Part shown: one piece after another, positions 1 to 11,650 of the stretch | Numbering within the stretch: position 1 is the stretch's first letter | How the letters are laid out: every line of letters begins with the position of its first letter | Assembly: GCA_914767715.1 (NCBI GenBank) | Contig: OU612075.1 | Location: forward strand, 22,692,001 to 22,756,000 | DNA from: Membranipora membranacea | Taxonomy: Eukaryota > Bryozoa > Gymnolaemata > Cheilostomatida > Membraniporidae | Length of the DNA: 64,000 nt | Direction of reading: 5' to 3' | Notes under the pieces: model-generated | Database searches by the model: none | The model's input: the letters and a program-made list of their open reading frames with translations, nothing else | Told to the model about the DNA's origin: nothing | Position numbers and translations under genes: made by a program

Positions 1-190
1 GGGGGTGCTTCTCCAACTGTTCATGTCCACAGTGTAGCTTGCAGAATATTTACCACTACATTCCTGCCCACGTGTCACAATATATTTTCGTTGTCGTATA
101 TGCAGTCAAACGAGATGGGGCTGGAACAATCTATCAGGATAGTTCCCACAGTGGATCTCAAACCCACAACTCCGTGTAATCTTACAAAAT

Positions 191-327
191 GTGAACAAGT
201 TCTCATAGTCTGAAAACTACATACTGCAGCCTAATTATCAGCAAATATATGAAATAAAGAAGTTTTACCGTTGACCATCCTTGATTAAGCACAATGATCT
301 TGACCCGGGAAAATGGCCAGAAACACA
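191..327. repeat. Direct repeat, left copy (137 bp)
   Basis: The stretch beginning GTGAACAAGTTCTCATAG and ending GGCCAGAAACACA recurs without any difference at 745-881. The two copies are 554 bp apart and flank a segment holding a tRNA-derived SINE head. Perfect identity means a recent duplication or an assembly artefact. Confidence 0.9.
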
Positions 328-483
328 TTTTTTTTAATGTGGGTTAAAATCGCAAGTTTGTGTCTGCCCGGAGACTAAGAATTAAAGGTGCCTTAAGGGC
401 ACGGCCGCCACATTCGGTGCTAAGTTGCGCTCAGTTTGCAGGCAGGTCGGAGCAAACCTGGGGCATCAACTGAGCCTAGTAGT

Positions 484-542
484 CGATAGTCTGCATCGGG
501 ATTCGAACCCGAATTCTAACCAACTGAGTTACCTCCTACTCC
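484..542 (-). mobile_element. tRNA-derived SINE head
   Basis: Read on the minus strand, this segment holds a pol III A-box-like stretch (TAACTCAGTTGGTTAGA) followed after a short gap by a canonical B box (GGTTCGAATCCCG). Spacing is shorter than in a working tRNA and I cannot draw an acceptor stem, so a SINE head or tRNA pseudogene fits better than a real tRNA gene. A T-rich tract near 328-338 lies on the 3' side of the element as read on the minus strand, consistent with a SINE tail. Confidence 0.6.
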
Positions 543-744
543 ATATGTGTTAGGGTTATTATACCTTACATGACCCACTGCATTGAGAGGTGCAGTGGGG
601 AGTTTAAAGGCAGGTTTGTCCTAACATGGAGGATCCTCCCAGTTCAAACCTGAGACTGTTAGCTGATCAGCTTGTGTAGAGTTACCCTCCCATTAAATCA
701 GGAGCAAACAATAACTGTATGTTTACATTAAATGCAGATTATCA

Positions 745-881
745 GTGAACAAGTTCTCATAGTCTGAAAACTACATACTGCAGCCTAATTATCAGCAAAT
801 ATATGAAATAAAGAAGTTTTACCGTTGACCATCCTTGATTAAGCACAATGATCTTGACCCGGGAAAATGGCCAGAAACACA
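745..881. repeat. Direct repeat, right copy (137 bp)
   Basis: This is the second, identical copy of the 191-327 sequence, in the same orientation. It is followed by different sequence (AAAATTTGG) from the left copy (a run of T), so the two boundaries are sharp. Confidence 0.9.
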
Positions 882-2430
882 AAATTTGGTAAAATTGTGT
901 GGTAAGTTAACAGGCATTTTGGTAGCAATCAGCAGCCAATCAATACCATTATTGAACCAAAGAATTTAGGCCTAGCTATCTGCAGTTAATTGACCAATTC
1001 TTTTTCTGTCTAGGTAGTTCAGACCATAATTTGATTCAGTCCATTTTAATATCACAATTAATTAATTAATAACAAATAATATCACCAACAAACTTAGAAA
1101 AAAACCATAACCTGGGCAGAGCTAGAGGAGGGTAGAGGAATGGATTGATTGATTACCTGATTCTGTGGCATCTACACTTACTTAATTCAGCCCATACTTC
1201 ATTTTTGATTCAGAGCTCCTGTAAATTTAGTAAGATTAACTTTCAATTTGATTAATTACTGATTAACAACAAGTACTATTAGGTAGGCCTAAGTTATCAA
1301 CTCTAACTGAGAAGATTCTGACTTTGTTGAATCAAGGAGTAACACTCTTACTCCTTGATTGGATAGGACGGAAGCTGGTGGTCCATAGAGGAATGCATTG
1401 ATTGAATCAAATGGGGTACACTGCTGTATGTTTGTACCTAGTAAGTATGAGGCCTAAAAGTAGATTTAATTCACAATGGGCAATTTCAACACAAGCCCCA
1501 TATATATTGCTGTAGTAGTGCTAGTCAAGTGTTTGTTAGCCTATTTAGTTGGAGGGTTGTTTCAGAAGAGAAAGAGAAATAAAATATATGATTGGATTTA
1601 TTGAAATAATATACAGGGGCCAATGGAACTAAGAATACCATGGACTGGTTATCATGAAGGAACTGGACTGCAGGGAGAGTAGATAATTTATTTGCTTGTA
1701 CCTCCCTTTTGGGCATCAATGATCATTTTGAAGAACATCAGACCTATAAATATATGTGAATTTTAGGATAGTTTCACTCTCATCCAATCATCCAACTCTG
1801 TATGTTTATCATCATCAACTTTGGGTGGTTACTAGCCTGTATGGGAGGTCTTTCAATCAAACAGGATAAAAATCTCCCTCCATTGTAAAGTGTATGGCCA
1901 CTGTCACCTATCATACCTAAACCTTAGATGTTGACCCCCCATAAATAGAGTGTAGCTACTTATTACCATATTATTGAGATCTCATTAATCACTAATTAGG
2001 TTGAGAAAACTAGAAATTGACATTGTTTATATTTGACAGCTAAGTCAAAAGGGGTGTAATAGTAAAGGAAATTTAATGCTAGTTTTAAGTCAATTCACAA
2101 ATAACTCATTATACTCTAATGATGGCTTTCACATAGGATACTGAGATGACTAGGGTTGGCTGTAAATACTACTATGAGCGAGGAATTTGGTAGAGAATAA
2201 CTCTCCAAACTCCCTGCTGTAAGTGACCTGGTTGTTCATAGATTAATAGGAGTCTTTACCTGTAATTGTCAGAGGCTAAATAAGCTCATAAATTAACTGT
2301 AACAAACCATAAATAACATTGAGTAGATTGACAGCGTTGTATAATGTTTTGTATAATGTTATGTATTATGTTTTGTATTATGTATTGTATTATTCTGTTT
2401 TTGTAGGGCTAAACTGCGAGGCTCCTCGCC

Positions 2431-5400
2431 ATGGCCAGCGAAGGTAAAGTAGATTCTAAGTTTCTATGTCGAGCATGATCTATCTCTATCTATCTTTTAT
2501 GATAATGTACAGAGTATATTCATGACTCGTGGTTTATTGGTTTTTTTTGCTACTCTTTGTTTTTTGAAGGTTTGAAATTTGCTCCAAAATCAACCATAAA
2601 AGTATGTTACTTGGCAACATAATATATCTCTATGATCTTAAGTGGCGCTCTGTGACTTACCGATATGCTATGACCTGCAGCTGTGGCTTATTGATGTTCT
2701 GTTTTGTTTGCAGGGTATAGAGCCCATTCCAGATATAAAAAAACCTGTGAGGAAAACTAACTGGTTCTTTGTGAGGTTTTATGGATCCAATGATCAGTAA
2801 GTATGATGTTTTTGAGCACAATTTACCTGTGTGTAAGGATCCGAGTGAGTAAGTAAAGATCTGTGGAACTTACCTGTAAGTAAAGAACTAAGTAAACTTA
2901 CATGTAAGTAAGGACCTGAGTGAACATCAGCTCAGCAAGAGTTGAAAGGCCTGTACAAAGTCATTGTCATTGTCTCATAAGAACGACTCTAATCTTTCAT
3001 GAGTACGATTGTGTGTGGGAGAAAGAAGGAATTTTTGTAGGCTTTCATGTTGTAATGCACTATTTCTTTTTGCATTTTGCTGCCTGTCTCAATGTGAAGT
3101 TGGTTATTATGGGATGAAAGATGGTCTTGATAACTTATAACCAGACATAGCTTGTCTTGTTGGTGAGCTTGTCAAGAATTGCTAGCTCACACCAACTTTC
3201 TGAACTAAAGCAGATGTGATTTTGCTAAATATGTGGCGAGAATGATACTAAACATTATCAAAAGGCTAGATTCATATCAGTATCGCTTGCAGACTCCATA
3301 AAACTGTTAATTTGGAAGGTACTATTTGCCAACATATGAAGTATCATTAATTCCAAATCAAATTGCTTTTTCTCTAAAGATTCCTATCATAAAATGTCAA
3401 ATCAAGATAGGTACGCTAACTCCGGTGTCCGTGTCGGATCTGAAAGTTATAGATTAGTTTTGTAATCAGCTGGACTTGTTTGTGACATACTAATGAACTC
3501 TTATATTATATTATATTTACAGCGCGTGGGTAGAGTATGATACACAGATATGACCTATTTCTTGTATTATATTTACAGCGCGTGGGTTGAGTATGATACA
3601 CAGATATGGCCTTATAAGGAATACAGACTGCGCTATGGAGAGAAGGATAAAGCTACCGCTCTATTCAGAGAAGGAGTCAGACAAGCAGACGCAGAATATG
3701 AACTATTATCTTCAGTAAGTCATATACTGCCCTTGATATTTGGCTTAAAACTGAATCAACGTGTTTGGTCGAGTAAATCAGGACATTTACTGCATGGTAG
3801 AATAATTGTTATGGTCCATCTTCTAGCATGAAACAAGAAAAAAATTCATAAACTTTATATACAATATCAGATCTAGCATATAAAGTTATGATTTTCTCTC
3901 TATCGAGTCTATGACTTCTAGATTCTATAAGTCCATATGAAGGGGATGCTTGGTGCTTGTGTATTTTATTTTGACCAAGCCTTTTGTTGTGTGTATATGC
4001 TTTGGATTTATGTTCATGACAAATGAATGGATATAGAAACCCGTATCTAGGGCCTAATGACACAAGAACTAACAAAATTGTTATTTAAAAAATGCAGAGC
4101 AAAATAGCCAGTGCTGGTCCGTCATACATTAATACATGTGTGGGGATGTGTGGAGATCCAATTAAGGGTGTGCTAAAGACTGAATATGTATTATTTGTCT
4201 TTTATCTTCCAGCTTTGAGTAGCTCCATCTTATATAAATTGATGGGCCTCCTTCTCCTTTCCTGGAGAAGACAACTCCTACAGCAATCGATATTTTCATT
4301 TTTGAGAAATTGTCTATTTTGACAAAAGTGGCAATTTATATTTAAGTAGCCTTTCCTATATGTATACGTATATTGTATATAATATTGCTATCATATATGT
4401 ATATTTCATGTATCTTGCAGGAAGATATGCCTCACTCTGGTGATGATGATACAGAATTCATCTCAGTTAAAAAAGAGAAAACCAAAAAAACTAATAAATC
4501 AGTGAGTACAACCCCCCTGATAAATTCAATATTTTTTTATCTCGAGCACTAAATTGCTAAATTTTGATGTTGTTTGTGTGCAACACTCCTGTAGATACTA
4601 CAGTAAGAGAAAGAGAAATATAGATAAATGAAAAATTTTGAGTGGGAATTTTGTAAATCATGTTTAAAATCCTAACAACTTATATCACATTGGTATTGGT
4701 CTCATGGTGATCATTCTAACTTAAGTATCTTTCTGGTAGAAAACTGAAAAGAAGCGCAAACATTCAACAGAAGCTAAACAAGCAACAGACACCGGCGGCA
4801 CTAAACAGCCGAAAAATTCGCCTGCTAAGGCTAATGGAGCATCAGGCGATAAATTATCCTCTCGATCTCCAAAGTATACCTACTCTAGTCCAGCTAAACA
4901 ACATCAGGCAGCAAAACAAACAGCGCTGTCGGAGGAATCTCCACCACTAAAAAGAGAGGTAAGTCTGCTCATCTACTCTCATCTACAGACTGGACAGAGA
5001 TAATCACTGTAAGTAATCATTACATAGTCTTCTATTGGGGCTGTGCAACCTTCTAAGCTTTACCTATACAGATTTATTATATACTCTTGAGTACTATGTC
5101 AGAAACCAAACTCTTTATAAAGAAGAGGCAGATGTGATTTTTGTACAGAATATGGGGTGTACAAACACACAGCCGCCCTCTGGTATTTTTGGTCCCTTTC
5201 CACTAGGACTTGTCTAAGATGAGTGGTTTGCTAGTATAAATCAGGAATGCCCGTCGGTGCCAGATCCTTACCCTTAGCCATTAGAGCACTCCTGACAGTG
5301 AAAGTCACACATGCTGAACTTTTATATTTTGCTAGTTAGATAAAAAACTTGATGAATTTGTTGATGTGAGGACAGCTGTGATTTGTGTATAATGTGTTCA

Positions 5401-8400
5401 CTGTTTTGCCTCTTAACATTAGAATACCGTATGTGTATTATGCTGTGTATTGAGATTTTCCCTTCACTGTATATGTAGAAGTTGTATCTCTGTCTGTCTG
5501 TTACAGACACAGTCTATATATGATTTTGTTGATGAGACGAAACCGACTCAAACCTACTCTGCTAAGAAAAGAGTTAAAACTTCATCAGCCTCACAGAGGA
5601 TAGGATTTATAGGTCTGGGTACAGTGGGCATGTGTCTCGCTAAGAATCTACTTAAACACGGTCATAGGCTCTGTGTGTGGAATAGGACGGCATCTAAAGT
5701 AAGAATTATATGTCATCAGTCTACCCTGAAGTATAAACTCTGTACAATATCGCCATGTAGAATGGGATACTCTTGTGAATAATTTATATGCAGCGCGATT
5801 TGTTGTATGGTACGACCATAAGCATGTTACGTGTTATAAATCTGATCACTATAATTACTATTTTATAAGAGTAGTAGTATATAAGTGTAGTAATATATAA
5901 GTGTAGTAGAATCAAAGACTGTAACTACATCTATGTCTCTTGTAGTATTGTATCACAGAGTAAGGAAATATCCTTACTCTGTGATAATAGAATGATTACA
6001 TAGGAGTGACTACACTCCATGTCCAGGTGTGATTATATCCGGTGTGCGCACCTGGTGTGTCTGGGAATCACACCTGCTAACAGGGACATAATATATATAT
6101 ATATATTTACACATTATTATTAATTATAAATCATAACCAGAAATAAACTAGATAGTTAATTACTTTGTGATTTTGTCACCAGGAGGTTAGAGAATACGTT
6201 ATCTCAGAGTCCTGCTACATACTCTGATGATACAACGTGTAACACTCCATGATGTAGAATCTGTTCTATATTATGAATTTTTGTAGTAACAAATCTGAAT
6301 ATTATACTTATAGTGTAGTGAGTTATATAATGATAATATTATACTTATAGTGTAGTGAGTTGGATGATGTTGATGTACAGGTAGCCAGTACTCCAGCTGA
6401 AGTTATAACTGAATGTGATATTACACTGGCCTGTCTCTCTGACTCCTTCGCTGTTAAAGAGGTAACTTCTATCTACACCAGGATACATGTATGACCCGTT
6501 TTTCTATTAAACTTCTGGTGGTATGGACTGTCATTTTCTGACTTTGAGTCAGGCATTCAATCGTATTTCTGCCAGGTGTATTCAAATAGACAGTTTTCTG
6601 AGCTCTTATTTATGGCTCTATTCGGAGAAATTTGTCCCCTCTCTAGTTTGGTACTTGTAACCCACGCCGCATAGAAAAAAAGGAGATGAAAGGAGGGTTA
6701 TCTCGAAAACCGCTTGTAATAGGATAAAAATGTGTCTTGATTCAGCATCGGCTTCGTTAAAAACCCAGAGGGACAGGGTTTCCAAATCATTGGGGGGCTT
6801 GTAAGCTGATGAATCTCAATTTTAGAAACAAGATTCATGAAAAATGCTAAGAAACTTGTCCGCTAAACAGGCAGAAATTGATATAAATGACTATACAAAC
6901 TCCAAAGTTTTTTCCCAAACTATGTCCCTAGGAGTTTTCTATTGTGCAGATTCTTAAGCAAAATTCATTTTCATCCTATTATAAGCGGTTTTTAAGATAA
7001 CCCTCTTTTCAGTTCTTTTTTCCTATGCGGCTTGGGTTAAAAGTACTAAGCTGGAGGGAGGACAACTCCAAATAGAGCTTTAAAGTAGAGCTCAGCAAAC
7101 TGTCTATTGTGGCTTCCATCATTGATGGGGAGGTTCTCCATCTCAATAAGACTCTTGTCAAAGTGGTAACGTTGGAAGGTTTCCGATGTAACAACCTGTT
7201 TGGGTTGCTTCAAATTGGGATTCAGCAGCCTCTCCAATTCCAACTAAAAACAACAAAATGAACCCGAATTGAAGAAGAAAATAGTTCAATAAAAGAAAAC
7301 TGCCTGGAAGCCCTAATTGCTCAATGCTGTCAAAATATTTCTATCCCTGTTCTATCCTCCGATACCGATTTCATCCTCTCGTAGTTACGTTGTGCTTCGA
7401 TTGATTTCATTGTAGGTGCTATTTTGTAAATATGGAGTATTAGAAGCCATGCAGGCCGGTAAAGGCTTCATCGATTTCTCTACTATGGATGGCGAGACTC
7501 TAAACGATGCAGATGAGGTGAGTATCTGAGATGATGCTCTTATTTGTTAAGTATATATATATATATATATGGACAGATAAACGGTAGAACTGAGGAATTT
7601 GAGCCTGCTAAGGTGTGCAATGTTTGAGATTGTTTGAATGATTCTCATTTGCTGATCACTGGAGCCACAAAACCAGCCACTAGGATTAATCCTGCATATT
7701 CTTCGTATAAGGTTTTGTCTCAAACTCTGAAGATTTTATCAGTTTCTATGATTTTTGGTGCTAAACATACTTCAAAGTACCGATCATTTTCTATGGTACT
7801 GATAGACCCAACAGCATCATTTCCTCAGAATCGCTACCATTTTTCTTCCATATTATTTTACTGATGCATTATATGATTGGACAGAAAACTAGTATTGTGA
7901 ACAGGTTATAAGTCTGATTGAAGTTTTGTACACATGAGACTTTGTGTTCTTTTTTAGCAAATTCACCGCCAGGGCGGGATGTACCTAGAGGCCCCTCTAT
8001 CAGGTACGAGATCTCAGGCTGCAGATGGCTCACTGTTAATCATGGCTGCCGGGAATCAAAAGTTATACGAATCAGCGACGTCGTGCCTTCAAGCTCTCAG
8101 CTCTAAATGTTATTACCTCGGTATGTATGTCACCAGTCACACATCCTAAAGTACGATACGAGCAGTGTGCTCAACAGCTAGCCTACAGGATAAACTCATA
8201 GATACGAATTAAAGTTTTACAAGAGGAATTAAGCTTACTATAAATTATACTTTTGTATGAAATACAGGGTACTTCACTTAACCCTAAACCGCTGAGGGCA
8301 GGCAAATTTTTCTGAGTTTAATGCCATGAAAACTCTTTGAGATTTGGCTGATAGGTGGGAACAGGGAGTTTCCACCAGGGAGTTTGTCCCAGTGGAGGTG

Positions 8401-10700
8401 AGCAACTCGGAATGCATGCAATTTGATTAAACCTGGCCTAGTTGGGTACCAATAACCTGTGCTTGAATAAACAGGAGTTCATTTATAAAGTCTGAATTAA
8501 GAAAAGTATACTGTATCAGGAAATCACTAAGGGATAATATGAGTTGGGATTTATCTGATAGTTGTTTGTTTTGCTTGTTTGTTAAATTTATTATTCTCCC
8601 TCCAGAGATGTTAACAGATAGAAAGAGGTGCAAGCTTCTAAAAATAAAAGCCCCTTGGATGTGGCAAACTGTAGTGATCATAAAAAATGAAAACAAAGTA
8701 TTACAACTAAATATACTTTGGGTTGACTGATCTTTGAATATAAAAGTTGGTTACAGTTTGATGTTGAACATTGAGGCCTGATGGACGGTTTTTGTATATA
8801 AGCCTTGTCTGGTATTTTAGGTAACACAGCAGGTATGGCGACACAGATGAAGTTGGCCTTACACATGATCTCAGGTTCTGTTACAGCGGCCGTATCTGAG
8901 GGTATGGCGTTAGCTGAGAGGATCGGTGTTAATCAGAGTACACTGGCTAACGCTCTCTCTCATAGTGCCTGTGGGAGTGAGCTCATCAACAAAACATGCC
9001 AAGGTATGTCTATCGTCGTTATCATTATCTAACAAAGCGACAGAGCTATGCTGCTAATAAGCTGTTTTGAACATCCTTGTATTTGGGAGACAATAGAAAG
9101 TCTCAGGCAAGCCTATCACATTATATAGACAGTTTTCTGGGCTCTTATTTATGCCCCGATTCGGAGTTGTCCTCTCTCCAGTTTGGTACTTTTAACCCAC
9201 GCCGCATAGGAAAAACCTGCTGAAAGAGGGCCATATTGAAAACCGCTTCTGTAAGGATAAAAATGATTTTTGATTTAGAGTCTGCACCATTGAAAACCCT
9301 GTGAGACAGGGTTTCCAAATCTTTGGAGGCTTGAATGTTGATAAATCCTCATTTTAGTGACAAAACTCTTGAAAGATTCTGCCAAATTGTCCGCAAAACA
9401 GGCGGAAAATGCGATAATTGACTATCCAAATACTAAAATTATTTCCCAAACTATGTCCATATGAGTTTTCAATGTTGCAGATTCTGAATCAAAAATAGTT
9501 TTTATCCTATTATAAGCAGTTTTCAAGATAACCCTCTTTTCAGCACGTTTTTCCTATGCGGCGTGGGTTAAAAGTACCAAACTGGAGAGAGGACAACTCA
9601 AAATTGTGGCCTAAATCAGAGCTCAGAAAACTGTTTATTGGCCACAATATTTAGAACCTACAATTTTCGTTATAATTCCGGTGAATTAAATATATTTCTG
9701 ACTGTTGTCAAATATATTGCTGTCCTTAAAGGGCAACCAAGGTTACGCAGCAATGCATTAATGGGTAGGAAATAATGTGCTGGGCAGCATCAGCTTTGTG
9801 CATTACGCGATGCAAAACTCAAAGTAGTTGCTGACTCTAAGCTGGGTAACACTTCAGTTTAGGGGAGGTTCCAAGACTTTGCTGTAATAATTATAGAGCA
9901 CAGGCTAAATAATAACAGGAACAGGAAACTGCTATGTGGTATTCTCTTTTAGCTGAGTTTGAGTACCTGATGGAAGAAATGTTTCACAAGAATTCTGGCT
10001 GAATAATCATCCGAATTATATTTTGTCTTTTTCCCCATGCAGAAGGTGCAATCTGCTTTTAATCAATGGCCATCAATGAGAAGGTGTTTGAAACCTTGGT
10101 TGCTCTTTAAATTTTGGTTGCATTTTGGGGCTGTACCATAGGAGACAGCAAGATCATACCTGATAGAGTATGACGGAAAGTTTTTTGATTGTTTGCTTGT
10201 GACGAAACAATATCCAGCAAAGACCAACAAATTATTGTCCATATTATATTATATCTGTATTATTTTAGCTATATTGTCAAAGAAATTTACAGCCTCAAAT
10301 ATCTCACTACATAATATACAGAAGGATATGAGGTTAGCTATAGACAGCGGAGATACACACGGCCAGCCTCTTCATGTGGCAGCGTCAGCTAATGAGGTAG
10401 ATATTATATAAGTGAATTAGGCAGAGCAAACTATATATGGGAGTTTGCCCACCATCACTATTAAATAGATAACTCCTTATAACGCTGTCTGATTAATATG
10501 AAGTAACGCAGTTACTTTGAAATCAAAATTTTCTACTACATGCCTGGTGCCCATGATTTTACTCATAACTCACCTTCCAAGGTTTTGACAGTATCGCATG
10601 TATTACATTTGCCTGATATTTACAGTTGTATAAAAGAGGCAAGTCTATGGGCTTATCGAGCCAGGATATGAGCGCTGTGTATCAGGCCATCAGTAAATAA
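2431..10700 (+). CDS. GLYR1: GLYR1/N-PAC-like PWWP + beta-hydroxyacid dehydrogenase-fold chromatin protein
   Basis: Exons: 2431-2443, 2570-2601, 2714-2796, 3579-3714, 4421-4501, 4740-4958, 5507-5698, 6351-6461, 7416-7517, 7958-8120, 8821-9003, 10269-10396, 10626-10700; 1518 nt, 505 residues, with phases agreeing at every junction. Vertebrate GLYR1/NDF is a nuclear protein that reads H3K36me3 nucleosomes and stimulates demethylation and transcription through chromatin. The N-terminus has the second half of a PWWP fold (WFFVRFYGSNDHAWVEY). A Lys/Ser-rich linker follows (about 100-180), then a Rossmann domain with RIGFIGLGTVGMCLAKNLL near residue 200 and WNRTASK, a CDITLACLSD strand, FIDFSTMDGET, YLEAPLSGT, and a C-terminal helical domain ending in IQKDMRLAID and SAVYQAI. 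The W-containing PWWP signature (human PPWP) is not recognisable, so the first one or two exons are the least certain. Two exons are preceded by decoy copies of their own acceptors. Confidence 0.9.
3579..3714 (+). other. GLYR1: GLYR1 exon 4: end of PWWP domain
   Basis: The exon opens in phase 2 (CA|C) and encodes AWVEYDTQIWPYKEYRLRYG, the PWWP C-terminal strand and helix. It ends TTCA|GTAAGT. It is also notable for a duplicated copy of its acceptor and first 28 bases at 3521-3550. Confidence 0.88.
5507..5698 (+). other. GLYR1: GLYR1 exon 7: Rossmann nucleotide-binding motif
   Basis: This exon encodes the NAD(P)-binding fingerprint GFIGLGTVGMCLAKNLLKHG (GxGxxG core) and the WNRTASK strand that normally selects NADP(H). 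It begins after TTACAG and ends TCTAAA|GTAAGA. Confidence 0.93.
5951..5986. repeat. 36-bp near-perfect palindrome, copy 1
   Basis: TATCACAGAGTAAGG and its reverse complement flank a few central bases. A nearly identical palindrome occurs at 38741-38774. It lies in a GLYR1 intron. It is probably a minimal mobile inverted repeat or an internally deleted MITE. Confidence 0.85.
6586..7107. mobile_element. Foldback MITE, copy 1 (about 522 bp)
   Basis: The element starts ATAGACAGTTTTCTGAGCTC and ends with the inverse, with terminal inverted repeats of well over 100 bp that include CCCACGCCGCATAG and AACCGCTT. It lies in a GLYR1 intron. There is no coding capacity, so it is non-autonomous. Two relatives are at 9125-9638 (same orientation) and 34398-34904 (inverted). 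Confidence 0.88.
8821..9003 (+). other. GLYR1: GLYR1 exon 11: catalytic-Lys region of the dehydrogenase fold
   Basis: The exon encodes GNTAGMATQMKLALHMISGS and then a helical stretch. The Lys codon at 8850-8852 sits four residues before His, the spacing of the catalytic Lys and Asn in beta-hydroxyacid dehydrogenases. In vertebrate GLYR1 the Lys position is Met. Alignment here is by eye. Confidence 0.8.
9125..9638. mobile_element. Foldback MITE, copy 2 (about 514 bp)
   Basis: Same family and orientation as 6586-7107: ATAGACAGTTTTCTG at the left, AGAAAACTGTTTAT at the right, and long inverted repeats around a single-copy centre. It lies in the GLYR1 intron before exon 12. Confidence 0.88.
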
Positions 10701-11120
10701 CAGATGTTAAAGTAAGACTGGATTATATGATGAGAAGATAAATTGTTCATCCATTACAGACTGCCAACAAGTAACTATACATTCATACAACTAGCCATAT
10801 GTTACTAGTTACGTTGTGTTATTAGTATAACGCAATGTTACTAGTAAGTTATTTTACTAGATAGTAACGTAACGTTACTAGTTCATCATTGTCACAACTA
10901 CAATCCATTCCTTCAAGCTGTTGCTGCTTGATTTTGGTGTACATATATCTGCTCTTATTGCTGTAATTACGATACAATGTATTTAGGTGTCTTATTATCT
11001 ATCATACACCAGTACTTGGCTATTTATTTCTAACTCTTTGTAATGTGTTTTAGTTCTATTGTTATCAGGACTCTCCGCCTATGATGCGTTTGTCACTTTG
11101 TTAGCGCCACATTCTTTGTA

Positions 11121-11126
11121 AATAAA
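11121..11126 (+). terminator. Probable polyadenylation signal of GLYR1
   Basis: AATAAA lies 421 bp after the GLYR1 stop, in TTTGTAAATAAACTTTTAG context. It is the first canonical signal that I saw downstream, though an earlier variant signal cannot be excluded. Confidence 0.5.
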
Positions 11127-11568
11127 CTTTTAGTTAGAGGTTTATTTTAGTGACCTGACAGCTTTAGAGCGACGGACACTATGTAGGTTTTAGTTTACAC
11201 ACGTAGGACAGGTTTTATAATAACCCCTTTTTTTACTTCTGTGGCTGATGATATTAGCCTCAGTTCTTATATTCACACTTTGAGACTGAGGATTTCAGCT
11301 GCTAATAAGCTCCTCTAATTTTTGTAACTACCTTGTCAGATGTTGTCTGACTGAGAAATTTTCCATGGTTTTCACATGAATACTTCGCTAATACATGCAT
11401 GTAATTGTAGCAACAAAACAGTCAGTAGATATTATATGTATTCAACAGATTCACCACCAGGTCTGTAGCTAATGTTTGAGGGATTTCTTTGTTCACTACT
11501 TTTTGATCTATGTATCTTAGTCACCGCAAGTTTGCTGAATTGATACCATATAATGTATTCATTAAGGT

Positions 11569-11574
11569 TTTATT
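11569..11574 (-). terminator. Probable polyadenylation signal of the secreted cysteine-rich gene
   Basis: AATAAA on the minus strand lies about 77 bp after the stop codon at 11651-11653. GLYR1 and this gene converge here, so their 3' ends are only about 450 bp apart. Confidence 0.5.
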
Positions 11575-11650
11575 TGGTTCTGATATTGAGGTGTAACCCA
11601 TAGTAGAGACTACCTATGAGGATTTACATATACAGATATAATTGTATGCT

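Larger units (their letters stand above)
1..2430. other. Upstream non-genic region with repeats
   Basis: I see no convincing coding exon in this stretch. It holds an exact 137-bp direct repeat, a tRNA-derived SINE head and AT-rich low-complexity sequence (tandem GTATTATGTTTT-like units at about 2338-2400) just before the first GLYR1 exon. Small open frames here are short and have no recognisable motif or splice context. The GLYR1 promoter should lie near the 3' end of this stretch, but I cannot point to a clear core element. Confidence 0.6.

Noticed and set aside
484-542. Functional tRNA gene on the minus strand
   Set aside because: A and B boxes are present, but the spacing is short and no acceptor or anticodon stem can be drawn; a SINE head fits better.
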